From NCBI GenBank assembly GCA_963721065.1, contig CAVRHO010000007.1, positions 1-64,000 on the forward strand: 64,000 bases of DNA, given 5' to 3'. A program made the position numbers and the translations under genes. Below the pieces are notes generated by a model. That model was not told the DNA's origin and did no database searches. It saw nothing but the letters and a program-made list of their open reading frames with translations. Shown here in pieces: positions 43,033 to 53,013 of the stretch. The stretch is from CAWBLP01 sp963721065 (GTDB taxonomy: Bacteria; Pseudomonadota; Alphaproteobacteria; Acetobacterales; Acetobacteraceae). Numbering within the stretch: the stretch's first letter is position 1; every line of letters begins with the position of its first letter.

Positions 43033-43770
43033 TCAGCACAGCCCGCCGGCAAGCCTCTCCAGCGCGGGGCGGTCTTGCACCACCACGGTGCCCGGGCTGG
43101 GAACGTCGATCAGCCCTTCCTTGCGCAGCGCCGTCAGGGTGCGGCTGACGGTCTCGATCGTCAGCCCCAGGTAGTCGGCGATGTCGCCGCGTGTCATCGG
43201 CAACGGAAAGCGGTCCGGCACCTGCCGGCAGGGCGTGGCCTGGCGGTTCTGCATCACCAGAAACGACGCCAGCCGCTCCCGCGCGGTCTTGCGGCCCAGC
43301 AACAGCATCTGCTCCTGCGCGGCCACGAGCTCGTTGCCGGCGGCTTCCAGCAGGCGGGCCTCCATGGCCGGGAAATCCTGGAGCAGGCCGCGCAGCTTCT
43401 TGCGGGAGAAGCGGCAGAAGCGCGTCGGCTCCAGCGCCTCGGCGCTGAACGCGTAGGTATCGGACACCGCCAGGCCGAGAAAGTGGCCGACCGTGGCAAA
43501 CCCGGTGATCTGCCGCCGGCCGTCCGGCAGCAGTTTGAAAAGCTTGGCGGTGCCGCGGGTGACGTTGAAGAAATGGCTGGCCGGATCGCCTTCGGCGATG
43601 AAGGTGGTACCGGGCGGCACCTCGACCACCTGCGCCAGAGTCGCCAGTCGCGCGAGATGCGGATCGTCGATGGCGCTGCACACGCTGTGCGGACGCGCAT
43701 CGCAATGCGCACACGGCTCGATCGTGGCTTGATGGTCACGCATCACCGGGCGGGACAGGACGGCGCTCAT
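43033..43770 (-). CDS. fnr: Fnr/FnrN-type oxygen-responsive transcription regulator
   Basis: A CRP/FNR-family activator of 245 residues. Cysteines 20, 23, 31 and 119 (EPCAHCDARPHSVC and RFCRF) match the arrangement that binds an O2-labile [4Fe-4S] cluster in Fnr/FnrN. The cyclic-nucleotide-binding fold spans about 45-165. The HTH, TRGDIADYLGLTIETVSRTLTALRKEG, has the E-x2-S-R recognition set that reads TTGAT half-sites. A perfect FNR box lies 99 bp upstream, suggesting autoregulation. Expected role: switching genes on at low oxygen. Confidence 0.92.
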   Translation of the reverse strand: MSAVLSRPVMRDHQATIEPCAHCDARPHSVCSAIDDPHLARLATLAQVVEVPPGTTFIAEGDPASHFFNVTRGTAKLFKLLPDGRRQITGFATVGHFLGLAVSDTYAFSAEALEPTRFCRFSRKKLRGLLQDFPAMEARLLEAAGNELVAAQEQMLLLGRKTARERLASFLVMQNRQATPCRQVPDRFPLPMTRGDIADYLGLTIETVSRTLTALRKEGLIDVPSPGTVVVQDRPALERLAGGLC

Positions 43771-43868
43771 TCATTGACCTCGAGGAGCACGGGGCTCGCG
43801 TTTACGTGTTAACCAGCGCAGAGGGGGATGCAATACGGAATTTCCCGTACGGGCGAACATGCACCCCT

Positions 43869-43882
43869 TTGATCTGTATCAA
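43869..43882. promoter_or_regulatory. FNR box between fnr and the divergent GNAT-like gene
   Basis: TTGATCTGTATCAA, an essentially perfect FNR consensus, 99 bp upstream of fnr and 57 bp upstream of the gene starting at 43939. It could serve both promoters. Confidence 0.8.
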
Positions 43883-43938
43883 GGCCGAACGCATGGCCGC
43901 CGCGCCATCCTTGCTGGGGTCAGAGGGATGCTGCGCCG

Positions 43939-44442
43939 ATGTCGTCCTGTATCGTCCGATCACTGCCGTCCGACCAGATTCTGGCCGTCTATCCGCTGGT
44001 GCGCGAAGCTGTCCCGGAGCTGAATTCATCTGCGTGGGTGCGCTTCGCCCGGCACCTGCTCAGCCCGAAGCGGACAGGGCAGGGCGGTATCATCGCCGCT
44101 TGGCGGCCGGGGCGCAGCTTCCCCTGCGGCCTGGTGTGCTACCGGGTGGACAACGACCTGCTGCGCGGCAGGATCCTGGTGGCGGAGCACTTCGTGGCGA
44201 TCGATCTGCTGGACCCGCAGGCGGTGCTGACGGCGCTGGTGGCGGAACTGGAGTTGCTCGCCGCGCGCCTGGACTGCAAGGCGGTGCGCAGCGTCGTGCA
44301 CGGGGGCAATTCCCCGGTCCGGTCCGGCCTGTCCGCCGCGGGACACCGGCCGGAGGCGGCCTTGCTGCTCAAGCCGGTCGAACGACAGGTGCCGGACCCC
44401 GCGCGGCCAACACCGGCGTGCGAGGCGGCGCATCACTACTGA
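43939..44442 (+). CDS. GNAT-like hypothetical protein, likely FNR-regulated
   Basis: A 167-residue cytoplasmic protein with an acetyltransferase-like profile: MSSCIVRSLPSDQILAVYPLVREAVPEL, RGRILVAEHFVAIDLLDPQAVLTALVAELELLAARL, then CKAVRSVV and a glycine-containing loop. Similar small proteins are found near Fnr/FixK-type regulators. Its promoter region carries the FNR box at 43869, in a position typical of activation. The glycine-rich acetyl-CoA loop is not obvious, so the enzymatic assignment is weak. Confidence 0.65.
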   Translation: MSSCIVRSLPSDQILAVYPLVREAVPELNSSAWVRFARHLLSPKRTGQGGIIAAWRPGRSFPCGLVCYRVDNDLLRGRILVAEHFVAIDLLDPQAVLTALVAELELLAARLDCKAVRSVVHGGNSPVRSGLSAAGHRPEAALLLKPVERQVPDPARPTPACEAAHHY

Positions 44443-44506
44443 TGCCAGGCGGACCGGTGATGTCCGGCGGGCCGGGTCTGGACGCTTCGCCAACGTCCAG
44501 GCGGTT

Positions 44507-46535
44507 TCAGGCGGGCGACCACGCCGCGATGTCGAGCCAGGTGCTCTGATAGGTCGCCCCCGCACCCAGATCGGTGAACGTATCGGCGCACAGCATGTTC
44601 ACCGTGCCCGACACCGCTTCGTCATCCGGCCGCTGTCCGGGCACCAGCACCACGCCGGGCTGCACCTCGTCACGCACGCGCAAGGTAAGGCCGACCGCAC
44701 CGCGCTGGTTGAACAGGCGCACCGGCTGGCCGTCCCGCAGGCCACGGGCGCCTGCGTCCTGAGGATGCAGCACGCAGCACGGCGCGCCCTCCCGCCCGCG
44801 CAGGAAATCCACGCCGGAGAACGCAGTGTGGCTCTGGAAATAGCCGGGCGCGGTCAGCAGGCGCAGGGGGAATGCGCCGTCCGGGCCAGCCTGGGCCGAG
44901 TCCGGCTGCCATTCGGGCAGGGCCGGCAGCCCCTGCTGCGCCAGGGTCTCGGAGTAGAATTCCAGCTTGCCGGATGGGCGTGCGGAATTCCTGTCCGCCC
45001 GTCGGCCCGATGGAGACCGGGCCGGCGTCCGGCAGCGAGTCCGCGTCATGCGCCGCCACCGGGCCGCGCGCGCCGCGGAACAGTTCGCGCAGGATCTCCC
45101 GCGGGGACATGCGGAAGACCGGGTCGGCCAGGCCCATGCGGGCGGCCAGTTCCTGCGCCAGCCGCAGGTTCGACCAGGCCTGTCCCTGCGGCGGCACGGC
45201 GTGCGGGCTGTATTGCATGTAGTAGCTGCCGTAGGCGCGGAAGAAATCCTCGGTTTCCAGATAGGTCGCGGCCGGCAGCACGATGTCGGCATAGCGCGCG
45301 GTGACCGACAGGAACGGGTCGTGCACCACGGTGAACAGGTCCTCGCGTTCCAGCCCGCGGCGGGTCTTCGCCGTGTCGGGATTGGTGACGGCGGGGTTGT
45401 TGGCGGCGATGAACAGCGCGCGGATCGGCGGGTCGTTCAGCGTCAGCAACGCCTCGCCGAGCTTCAGGTGGTTGACCGTGCGCGCGGTGGCGGGGCCGGA
45501 GGGCTTGCGGACCGCGTCGTAGTTCAGGTCGAACGACGCCGTGGTGGCGACCAGCGCGCCGCCCCCATAGCGGCCATAGGCGCCGGTGACGCCCGGCAGC
45601 AGCGCCACCGCACGCAGCGCCTGGCCGCCATGGGTGAATCGCGTCATGCCCCAGCCCAGGCGGATGAACGACTGTTTCGTCGCGCCGTACATCGCGGCGA
45701 GGCGCTCGATGTCCGCTTGCGCAATCCCGGTGATCTCCGCCACGCGGGCCGGCGGGAACTGCGGCAGCACCTGCTGTTCCACCTGGTCGAAGCCCAGCGT
45801 GTGCTGCGCCAGGTAGTCGCGGTCGGCCAGCCCGTCGCGCACCAGGATGTGCATCAGGCCCAGCGCCAGCGCGGCGTCGGTGCCGATGCGGATGGGGATG
45901 TGCCAGTCGGCGGCCTGGGCGGCGCGGGTGCGGCGCGGGTCGATCACCACCAGCTTCGTGCCGCGCTTGCGGGCCTCCTCCAGCTTGGCCCAGAAATGCA
46001 CGTTGGTGGCGACCAGGTCGCTGCCCCAGCACAGCACCAGCTCCGCCTGCGTCACCGACTCCGGGTCGGCGCCGCCGACCGGGCCGACCGTGGCGTCCCA
46101 CGCGGCGTCCGCGCAACTGTCGCACACGGTGCCCGCCAGCAGGCGGCTGGTGCCCATCGCGTGGAACAGCCCGTTGAGCAGGCCGCGGTTCATCAGCCCC
46201 TGATGCGCGCTGTAGGCGTAGCCGAGCAGGGCGAGGGGGCCGGAGTCGGCGATGATCGATTGCCAGCGTGTGGTGATCTCGTCCAGCGCCTCGTCCCAGG
46301 TGATGGGGGCAAAGCGGCCCTCGCCCTTGCGACCGGTGCGGCGCAGAGGCGACCCCAGGCGCTGCGGCGAATGCACCAGTTCGGCATCGCGGTTCACCTT
46401 GGCGCAGGCGAAGCCGGCGGTGAACGGCTGGTCGGGATCCCCTTCGATGCGGATCACCCGGTCGTTGTCCACCTGCGCGAGCAGGGAGCACATGTCGGGA
46501 CAGTCATGCCCACAGACGACGCGAACGGTTTGCAC
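44507..46535 (-). CDS. Molybdopterin-dependent oxidoreductase (one frameshift)
   Basis: A bis-MGD enzyme of the DMSO reductase superfamily, about 675 residues after correction. The N-terminal [4Fe-4S] ligands are in VCGHDCPDMCS and FACAKV. The molybdenum domain shows WDEALDEI, LAGTVCDSCADAAWDATVG (Cys as likely Mo ligand), VVIDPRRTRAAQAADWHI and FIAANNPAVTNPD. One extra base near 44972-44978 breaks the frame; correction gives RTPSGKLEFYSETLAQQG and the C-terminal cofactor domain ending WLDIAAWSPA. No signal peptide is evident, so it is probably cytoplasmic. The substrate is unknown. Confidence 0.85.
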
Positions 46536-46646
46536 TTCGGTCTCCTCACGGCTTCGACCTCCGGTGTCACGTGGCGGACGCGGGCGCCGGCCGGTAGGGC
46601 CGGTTGTCCGGGCCGGCGCCGGACCAATCCGCGGTGAACAGCCCGG

Positions 46647-47144
46647 TCAGCGGCGGGAGGCGCGGATCTGCGCCAGGGTGACCGGACGGAAATCCCAGAC
46701 ATCCACGCCGACATCCACCTGGCGGGGCAGGGGCTTCAGCCGGCCGTGACTGTGGCCGTGCAGGTTGAGCGCGCCCCGACCCATGCCGTTCCAGGTGCGG
46801 AACGCGTAGTGGCAAAGGACCAGGCGCGTGCCGTCCTGCTCGATCTCCGCGTAGGGCTGGGTGCTGGCCCAGCCGGGCAGGGCGACGGTCTCCGGCGTGT
46901 CGTTGTTGCCGGTGATCAGGTGCTTGCGGCCGTGCAGTTGCTGCAGCAAAGCCGCCGCCGCTTCGGGGCGCAGGCGCAGGGCGAAGTCGCCCAGGTGCCA
47001 GACCTCGTCCTCCGGGGCGACCGTGTCGTTCCAGCGTTGCAGCATCGCCTGGTCCATCGCGGCGACCGAGGCGAAGGGGCGGTGGTAGAGGCCGAGCGCT
47101 CCGCCGTGGTGGAAGTGGGTGTCGGCGGTGAAGAAGGTGGTCAT
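46647..47144 (-). CDS. Metallophosphoesterase
   Basis: A 165-residue calcineurin-like phosphoesterase. The dimetal ligands are visible in order: FFTADTHFHHGG, EVWHLGDFAL, LITGNNDTPE, LCHYAF and NLHGHSHG. Size and motif order fit the small bacterial phosphoesterases with activity on phosphodiesters. The ATG at 47144 places TTFFTADTHFHH at the N-terminus; the longer upstream frame is not coding. Same strand as, and 111 bp upstream of, the molybdopterin enzyme. Physiological substrate unknown. Confidence 0.85.
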   Translation of the reverse strand: MTTFFTADTHFHHGGALGLYHRPFASVAAMDQAMLQRWNDTVAPEDEVWHLGDFALRLRPEAAAALLQQLHGRKHLITGNNDTPETVALPGWASTQPYAEIEQDGTRLVLCHYAFRTWNGMGRGALNLHGHSHGRLKPLPRQVDVGVDVWDFRPVTLAQIRASRR

Positions 47145-47521
47145 GGGGCGTCGTGGTCCTGGTCCATGCCGCTGGACGGGCTTTACCTGATTCGCTGTCG
47201 GCTGGCGTTGCGATCTCGTGCAGAGGTCGCGCCAGCGGCCGGCGCGCCACATGCGACGCTAACAGTCGCTGCACCGTTTGGAGCCGCATAGGGCGGGAAG
47301 GACGCAATGCGCCGGAGGCAACCTGGCTTCCGACCGGGCGAGTGCGGCCTTTGGCGTCCGCGCATGCCCTGCACGCGTCGCCTCCTCTATGCCGCGCCTC
47401 CGGTCCGTTGCGGGCCCCTGTCCTTTCAGATCGCTGCCGCACCATTGTTTGAACTGGCCGGACAGCCGCCGGTCGGCCAGAATGCGCCGCGATCACCGCA
47501 CCGGCAGGGAGGCATCCGGAC
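47145..47521. other. Intergenic region upstream of pdxA
   Basis: Apart from the pdxA ribosome-binding site (AGGGAGG near 47505) no gene, operator or repeat was recognised. Confidence 0.4.
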
Positions 47522-48551
47522 ATGACACAAAGGCCCGTCCTGGCTGTGACAATGGGGGATCCCGCCGGCATCGGCCCGGAGATCGCCGTGCGCGCCCTGC
47601 TGGACCCCGCGGTGCGGGCGGTCTCGCGCAGCTTCCTGATCGGCGACGCCCGCGTGTTCCAGCGCGCCCTGTCCGTCTGTGGCCTGAGCGCGGAACTGAA
47701 CCGTATCGACCGTCCCGACGCCCTGGCCGACCGCCCCGGCGTGATCGACGTGCTGCACCAGGACAGCGCCGATCCCGACACCCTGAAGATGGGCCAGGTC
47801 CAGCCGCTCGGCGGCCAGGCCGCCTATGCGGCGATCCGCAGCGCCATCGACCTGGCGATGGCCGGGCGGGTGGACGGCGTGGCGACCACGCCGATCAACA
47901 AGGAGTCGCTGAAGGCGGCGAAAATCCCCTTCATCGGCCACACCGAGATGTTCGCCGAACACACCGGCGCCCGCGAAGAGATGACGATGTTCACCATCAG
48001 CGGGTTGAAGATATTCTTCCTCACCCGGCACATGTCGCTGATCGACGCCTGCCGCGCGATCACGCGGGAGCGGGTGGAGAAGGGCATCGACAAATGCATC
48101 AGCGCGTTGCGCCAACTCGGCCTGGACCAGCCGCATCTGGCGGTGGCCGCGCTGAACCCGCATGGCGGTGAGGACGGGTTGTTCGGCCGCGAGGAGATCG
48201 ACGGCATCAAGCCCGCCATCGCCGCGGCGCGCGCCCGCGGGTTGACCGTCAGCGGACCTGTGCCGGCCGAACTCGGTGTTCCACATGGCGAAGATCGGCC
48301 GCTATGACGCGGTGCTGTCGCTGTACCACGACCAGGGCCACATCGCCGCCAAGATGCTGGACTTCGAAAAGACCGTCAGCGTCACGCTCGGCCTGCCGAT
48401 CCTGCGCACCAGCGTCGATCACGGCACCGCGTTCGATATTGCGGGCACCGGCAAGGCAAGCGCGGTCAGCATGATCGAGGCGATCAAGGTCGCGGCGGAA
48501 TACGCGGTCCGCGGCGTGCGCCTGGGGGAGCCCGCGGCGGCCGCGGAGTAG
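47522..48551 (+). CDS. pdxA: 4-hydroxythreonine-4-phosphate dehydrogenase PdxA (one frameshift)
   Basis: Oxidises 4-phosphohydroxy-L-threonine in pyridoxal 5'-phosphate synthesis. The N-terminus MTQRPVLAVTMGDPAGIGPEI, the GHTEMFAEHTGA metal/substrate motif, NPHGGEDGLFG, LSLYHDQGHIAAKM and DHGTAFDIAGTGKA are all PdxA signatures, supplying three metal-binding histidines. A single extra A near 48270 (GCCGAACTCGG) shifts the frame; without it the protein reads PADSVFHMAKIGRYD and totals 342 residues. AGGGAGG supports the start. Confidence 0.9.
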
Positions 48552-48674
48552 GGGGGCGGAGGATCTTCCTCCCACAAACGTGCGGGCGCTTCGCTCAGGG
48601 GATCTGGGCGTGGTTCGAGCGATGTGGGTGTTGTCCGGGCGATCTGAACGCTGTTCGAGCGAGCTGGATGCTGT

Positions 48675-48726
48675 TGGCGTGACGATGGGCTTGTTGGAGC
48701 TGGCGTGACGATGGGCTTGTTGGAGC
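48675..48726. repeat. 26-bp direct duplication
   Basis: Two identical adjacent units, 48675-48700 and 48701-48726, each starting TGGCGTGACGATGGGC. They continue a degenerate series of similar units to the left. Confidence 0.85.
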
Positions 48727-48772
48727 GATCTGGGCGTAAGGGTGAGCGCCAGGGTCCGGTACAGCCGCGTCA

Positions 48773-48874
48773 TGGCCGGCCCCCGAGCCGGCCATCTGCC
48801 CCCGTACAGACGTGCGCTATGCTCTTCCGCGACCCGCTCGTTCCGGGGTGGATGGCCGGCTCGGGGGCCGGCCA
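48773..48874. repeat. Inverted pair of palindromic repeat units
   Basis: Unit one is TGGCCGGC, CCCCGA, GCCGGCCA (48773-48794); unit two is its exact reverse complement (48853-48874). The match extends outside the stems (GTCA and ATC flanks), so 28 bp are shared in opposite orientation. Same family as the units at 7741, 41340 and 55249. Confidence 0.8.
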
Positions 48875-48898
48875 TGACGCGGGTGTACCGGGGACGGC

Positions 48899-48995
48899 GC
48901 TGCACCGGACACGCGCTGCACCGGACACGCGCTGCACCGGACACGCGCTGCACCGGACACGCGCTGCACCGGACACGCGCTGCACCGGGTATGGC
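48899..48995. repeat. 16-bp tandem array, five perfect copies plus a partial
   Basis: Units GCTGCACCGGACACGC start at 48899, 48915, 48931, 48947 and 48963, followed by a diverging partial copy at 48979. The 16-bp period is not a multiple of three, so the array is not protein-coding. Confidence 0.9.
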
Positions 48996-49094
48996 GCTCT
49001 ACCTGGCTGATGCAGCCCAAGCCGGCATGACGCCTGGGGAGAACGCACGCGGCTTCAGTCCGAAGTCGGCGCGCGCGCTCCATGAGCCGGTCGC

Positions 49095-50775
<1,681 letters not shown>

Positions 50776-50999
50776 GATCCCCTGAACTCCTGGAATGCGC
50801 GGCGGAGTTCTAGATGATCCCCGCGAGCGTTCAACCCGACCGGCAAGCGCGTGCGGCGGCGGGATTGCACCTGCCGTCCTGAGGAGTCGCCGCTTGCTGG
50901 ATATGTGTTCCCAATCTGGTGATCGGATCGGGGATGCCAAGGCGCGGTGACTCTGACGTCCGCGCGACCCGTACCCGCCTCGCTTCGCTATGGCTCGGG

Positions 51000-51260
51000 T
51001 CAGTCCGCCGCGGCTTTAAGGCGTTGCGCAGGCAGCGGTGACGCGGCGTGTGCGACCGAACAAGTGGCCAGCAGTCGCTGGGAGATCGCCAGGACGTCCC
51101 CGCCCAACCGGCTGGTGGCGCCGGCGACGAGCATGGCGATGGCCGCGGCCATCATGGCGTATTCCAGGCACGCCATGGCCCGGGTGTCGGCAAATGGCCG
51201 CGATACGGCGGGTCGCGGCTGATGGTGGGGGCCGGGATTGAAACGGGGGCGCCATAGCAT
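51000..51260 (-). CDS. Candidate Flp/Fap-type pilin-like protein
   Basis: An 86-residue frame whose core ACLEYAMMAAAIAMLVAGATSRLGGDVLAISQRLL matches the Flp pilin pattern: Glu-Tyr after a short leader, then one hydrophobic segment and a short polar tail. Processing before MACLEY would put Glu at +5 and Tyr at +6, as in type IVb Flp pilins. The start is uncertain (51260 or 51176). No tad/cpa secretion genes lie nearby, so it would be an orphan pilin. Confidence 0.45.
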   Translation of the reverse strand: MLWRPRFNPGPHHQPRPAVSRPFADTRAMACLEYAMMAAAIAMLVAGATSRLGGDVLAISQRLLATCSVAHAASPLPAQRLKAAAD

Positions 51261-51801
51261 CCCGGCACCCTGACCGAACCTGATGAAGATTAAGTTAACG
51301 CCCGGATGACGGGAGGATCGTTTCCGGTTGCGCGTATTGACGTGCGGTTGCGCTGCTTCCAATGCCTGTCGGTCGGCGCTGATGCTGCCGTCTTACAGCG
51401 CGTAATCCACGGCTGCTCACGCCGGGGGTTCCCAGTCCGGCGGCGTCCGGGGAATGCCGCACTGGCGGGGATATTGCGGGGGTATCTTCAGGCATTCAAT
51501 GCGGGCACCAGGAACCACGGAGCGGGCACAGGGAAGGCACTTGCGCGCACAGCCTGAACCGGTCCTCGGGTAGCCACCGCGGGCGATCGGCGTCTGTGTA
51601 TGCCGAGCACCGTTCGCGCCTGCTGCGCTCGAGCGGCACCCGGGTCACTGCGTGGCCTTTGGTGAGTCCCGTATTGAAAGCTCCCAGCCGAGCGAACGTC
51701 GCGAACTCCGACGCCACCCCGCATGGCCGACCCACCGCAGCGCCGGTATTGCAGGGCGCAAGCGAATCCCGCCAACAGGCGCGGCCAGGCCAGATCGATG
51801 G
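51261..51801. other. Intergenic region between the pilin-like gene and the tRNA
   Basis: No gene could be supported. A string related to the 33245 repeat arms (ATTCAATGCGGGC, then CCACGGAGCGGGCAC) occurs at about 51498-51527. Short frames near the tRNA are antisense or tRNA-derived artefacts. Confidence 0.45.
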
Positions 51802-51876
51802 TGCGCCCGGAGGGAACTCGAACCCCCAACCAAGCGGTTATGAGCCGCCAGCTCTAACCAATTGAGCTACAGGCGC
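51802..51876 (-). tRNA. tRNA with CAT anticodon (elongator Met or Ile2), one extra base in the T loop
   Basis: On the minus strand the acceptor arms GCGCCTG and CGGGCGC pair, the D arm is GCTC...GAGC with AATTGGTTA, and the anticodon arm is GGCGG-CTCATAA-CCGCT. The T arm reads GGGGG-TTCGAGTT-CCCTC: the loop has eight bases instead of seven, best explained by an extra T, like the single-base insertions in nearby genes. CCA is not encoded. Anticodon CAT cannot distinguish elongator Met from lysidine-modified Ile2; the D arm favours Met. Confidence 0.88.
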
Positions 51877-51968
51877 AGCACCACGGGACCGTCTGCCCGA
51901 CCCGGATGTCCGGTGCAAGCCACTCTGCCAGGTGTCCACATCGGCAGCGTACGGAGGGCTGGAACCAT

Positions 51969-51982
51969 TTGACCTGAATCAA
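51969..51982. promoter_or_regulatory. FNR box upstream of htpX
   Basis: TTGACCTGAATCAA, the same 14-mer as upstream of hemA, ending 34 bp before the htpX ATG. That distance is close enough to overlap a core promoter. Confidence 0.7.
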
Positions 51983-52016
51983 CAAATTACCGGCGGCATC
52001 AGGATAGCTTGCACCC

Positions 52017-52889
52017 ATGGACAACCTGTTTCGCACCGGCCTGCTGATCGCGGCGCTCACCGCCCTGTTCATGGCGGTGGGATACTGGGTCGCCGGCTCG
52101 CAGGGCATGGTGATCGCCCTGGTGATCGCAGCGGCGATGAATGTGTTCACCTACTGGAACGCCGACCGTGTCGTGCTGTCGATGTACGGCGCGCAGGAGG
52201 TGGACGAATCCCAGGCCCCCCGCCTTGTGGGCCTGGTGCGGGAACTCGCGGGGCGGGCCGCCCTGCCGATGCCGCGCGTCTTCATCATCGAAAGCGACCA
52301 GCCCAACGCCTTCGCCACCGGCCGCAACCCGCAGCATGCCGCGGTGGCGGTGACCCGCGGAATCCTGCGGACCCTGCCGGAGCACGAACTCGCCGGCGTG
52401 CTGGCCCATGAACTGGCGCATGTGAAGCACTACGACACGCTGACCATGACCATCACCGCGACGCTGGCGGGCGCCATTGGCATGCTGGCCAACTTCCTGT
52501 TCTTCTTCGCCCCGGGCCGCAGCGATGAGCGCGGCCATCCGCTGGGCATGGTGGGCGGGCTGCTGATCATGCTGCTCGCACCCCTGGCGGCCACGCTGGT
52601 GCAGATGGCGATCTCCCGCACGCGGGAATACGCGGCGGACCAGGAAGGGGCGGAGATCGTCGGCCAGCCGCTGTGGCTCGCCCAGGCGCTGGCGCATATC
52701 CATGCCGGCGCGAGCCACGTTCCGAACGAGGATGCGGAACGCAATCCGGCCACCGCGCATATGTTCATTATCAACCCGCTGAGCGGCGCACATTTCGGCA
52801 GCCTGTTCTCGACGCATCCGCCGGTGGAGGACCGGATCGCCCGGCTGACCGCCATGGCGCAGGCGCGGTCGCCGTGGGGGGTGCGCTAG
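52017..52889 (+). CDS. htpX: HtpX-like M48 membrane metalloprotease
   Basis: A 290-residue inner-membrane zinc protease for quality control of membrane proteins. Two N-terminal membrane segments (TGLLIAALTALFMAVGYW, MVIALVIAAAMNVFTYW) lead to the zinc site H131-E132-L-A-H135 (LAHELAHVKH) and the downstream ligand region SRTREYAADQEGAE. Two more membrane segments lie between them. A perfect FNR box is placed just upstream, which would tie its expression to oxygen rather than only to heat or envelope stress. Confidence 0.93.
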   Translation: MDNLFRTGLLIAALTALFMAVGYWVAGSQGMVIALVIAAAMNVFTYWNADRVVLSMYGAQEVDESQAPRLVGLVRELAGRAALPMPRVFIIESDQPNAFATGRNPQHAAVAVTRGILRTLPEHELAGVLAHELAHVKHYDTLTMTITATLAGAIGMLANFLFFFAPGRSDERGHPLGMVGGLLIMLLAPLAATLVQMAISRTREYAADQEGAEIVGQPLWLAQALAHIHAGASHVPNEDAERNPATAHMFIINPLSGAHFGSLFSTHPPVEDRIARLTAMAQARSPWGVR

Positions 52890-53013
52890 GCGCACACCGT
52901 GGGGGTGCATCCGGCGCAACATAGCGGCGCATCCGGCACGCGACACGGGGGCTATTCAGGCGCACAACGGCAACCGGCATGATCCGCGCAGCATCCCCGA
53001 TCGGTCTCCCGCC

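Larger units (their letters stand above)
48552..49094. other. Repeat-rich intergenic region
   Basis: No gene is supported. From left to right: degenerate units of the type GCGATCTGGGCGTTGTTCGAG (48600-48670), a 26-bp duplication (48675-48726), an inverted pair of palindromic units (48773-48874) and a 16-bp tandem array (48899-48995). Confidence 0.7.

Noticed and set aside
48899..48995. CRISPR or origin iterons
   Set aside because: The 16-bp units abut without spacers, are GC-rich, and there is no replication initiator nearby.
48742..49083. Frames with repeated HRTRAAPDTRCTG-like text
   Set aside because: Produced by the 16-bp tandem array, whose period is not a multiple of three.
51488..51865. 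Short frames overlapping the tRNA (for example GVRVPSGRTID and GNSNPQPSGYEPPALTN)
   Set aside because: They are translations of tRNA sequence, a well-known artefact.
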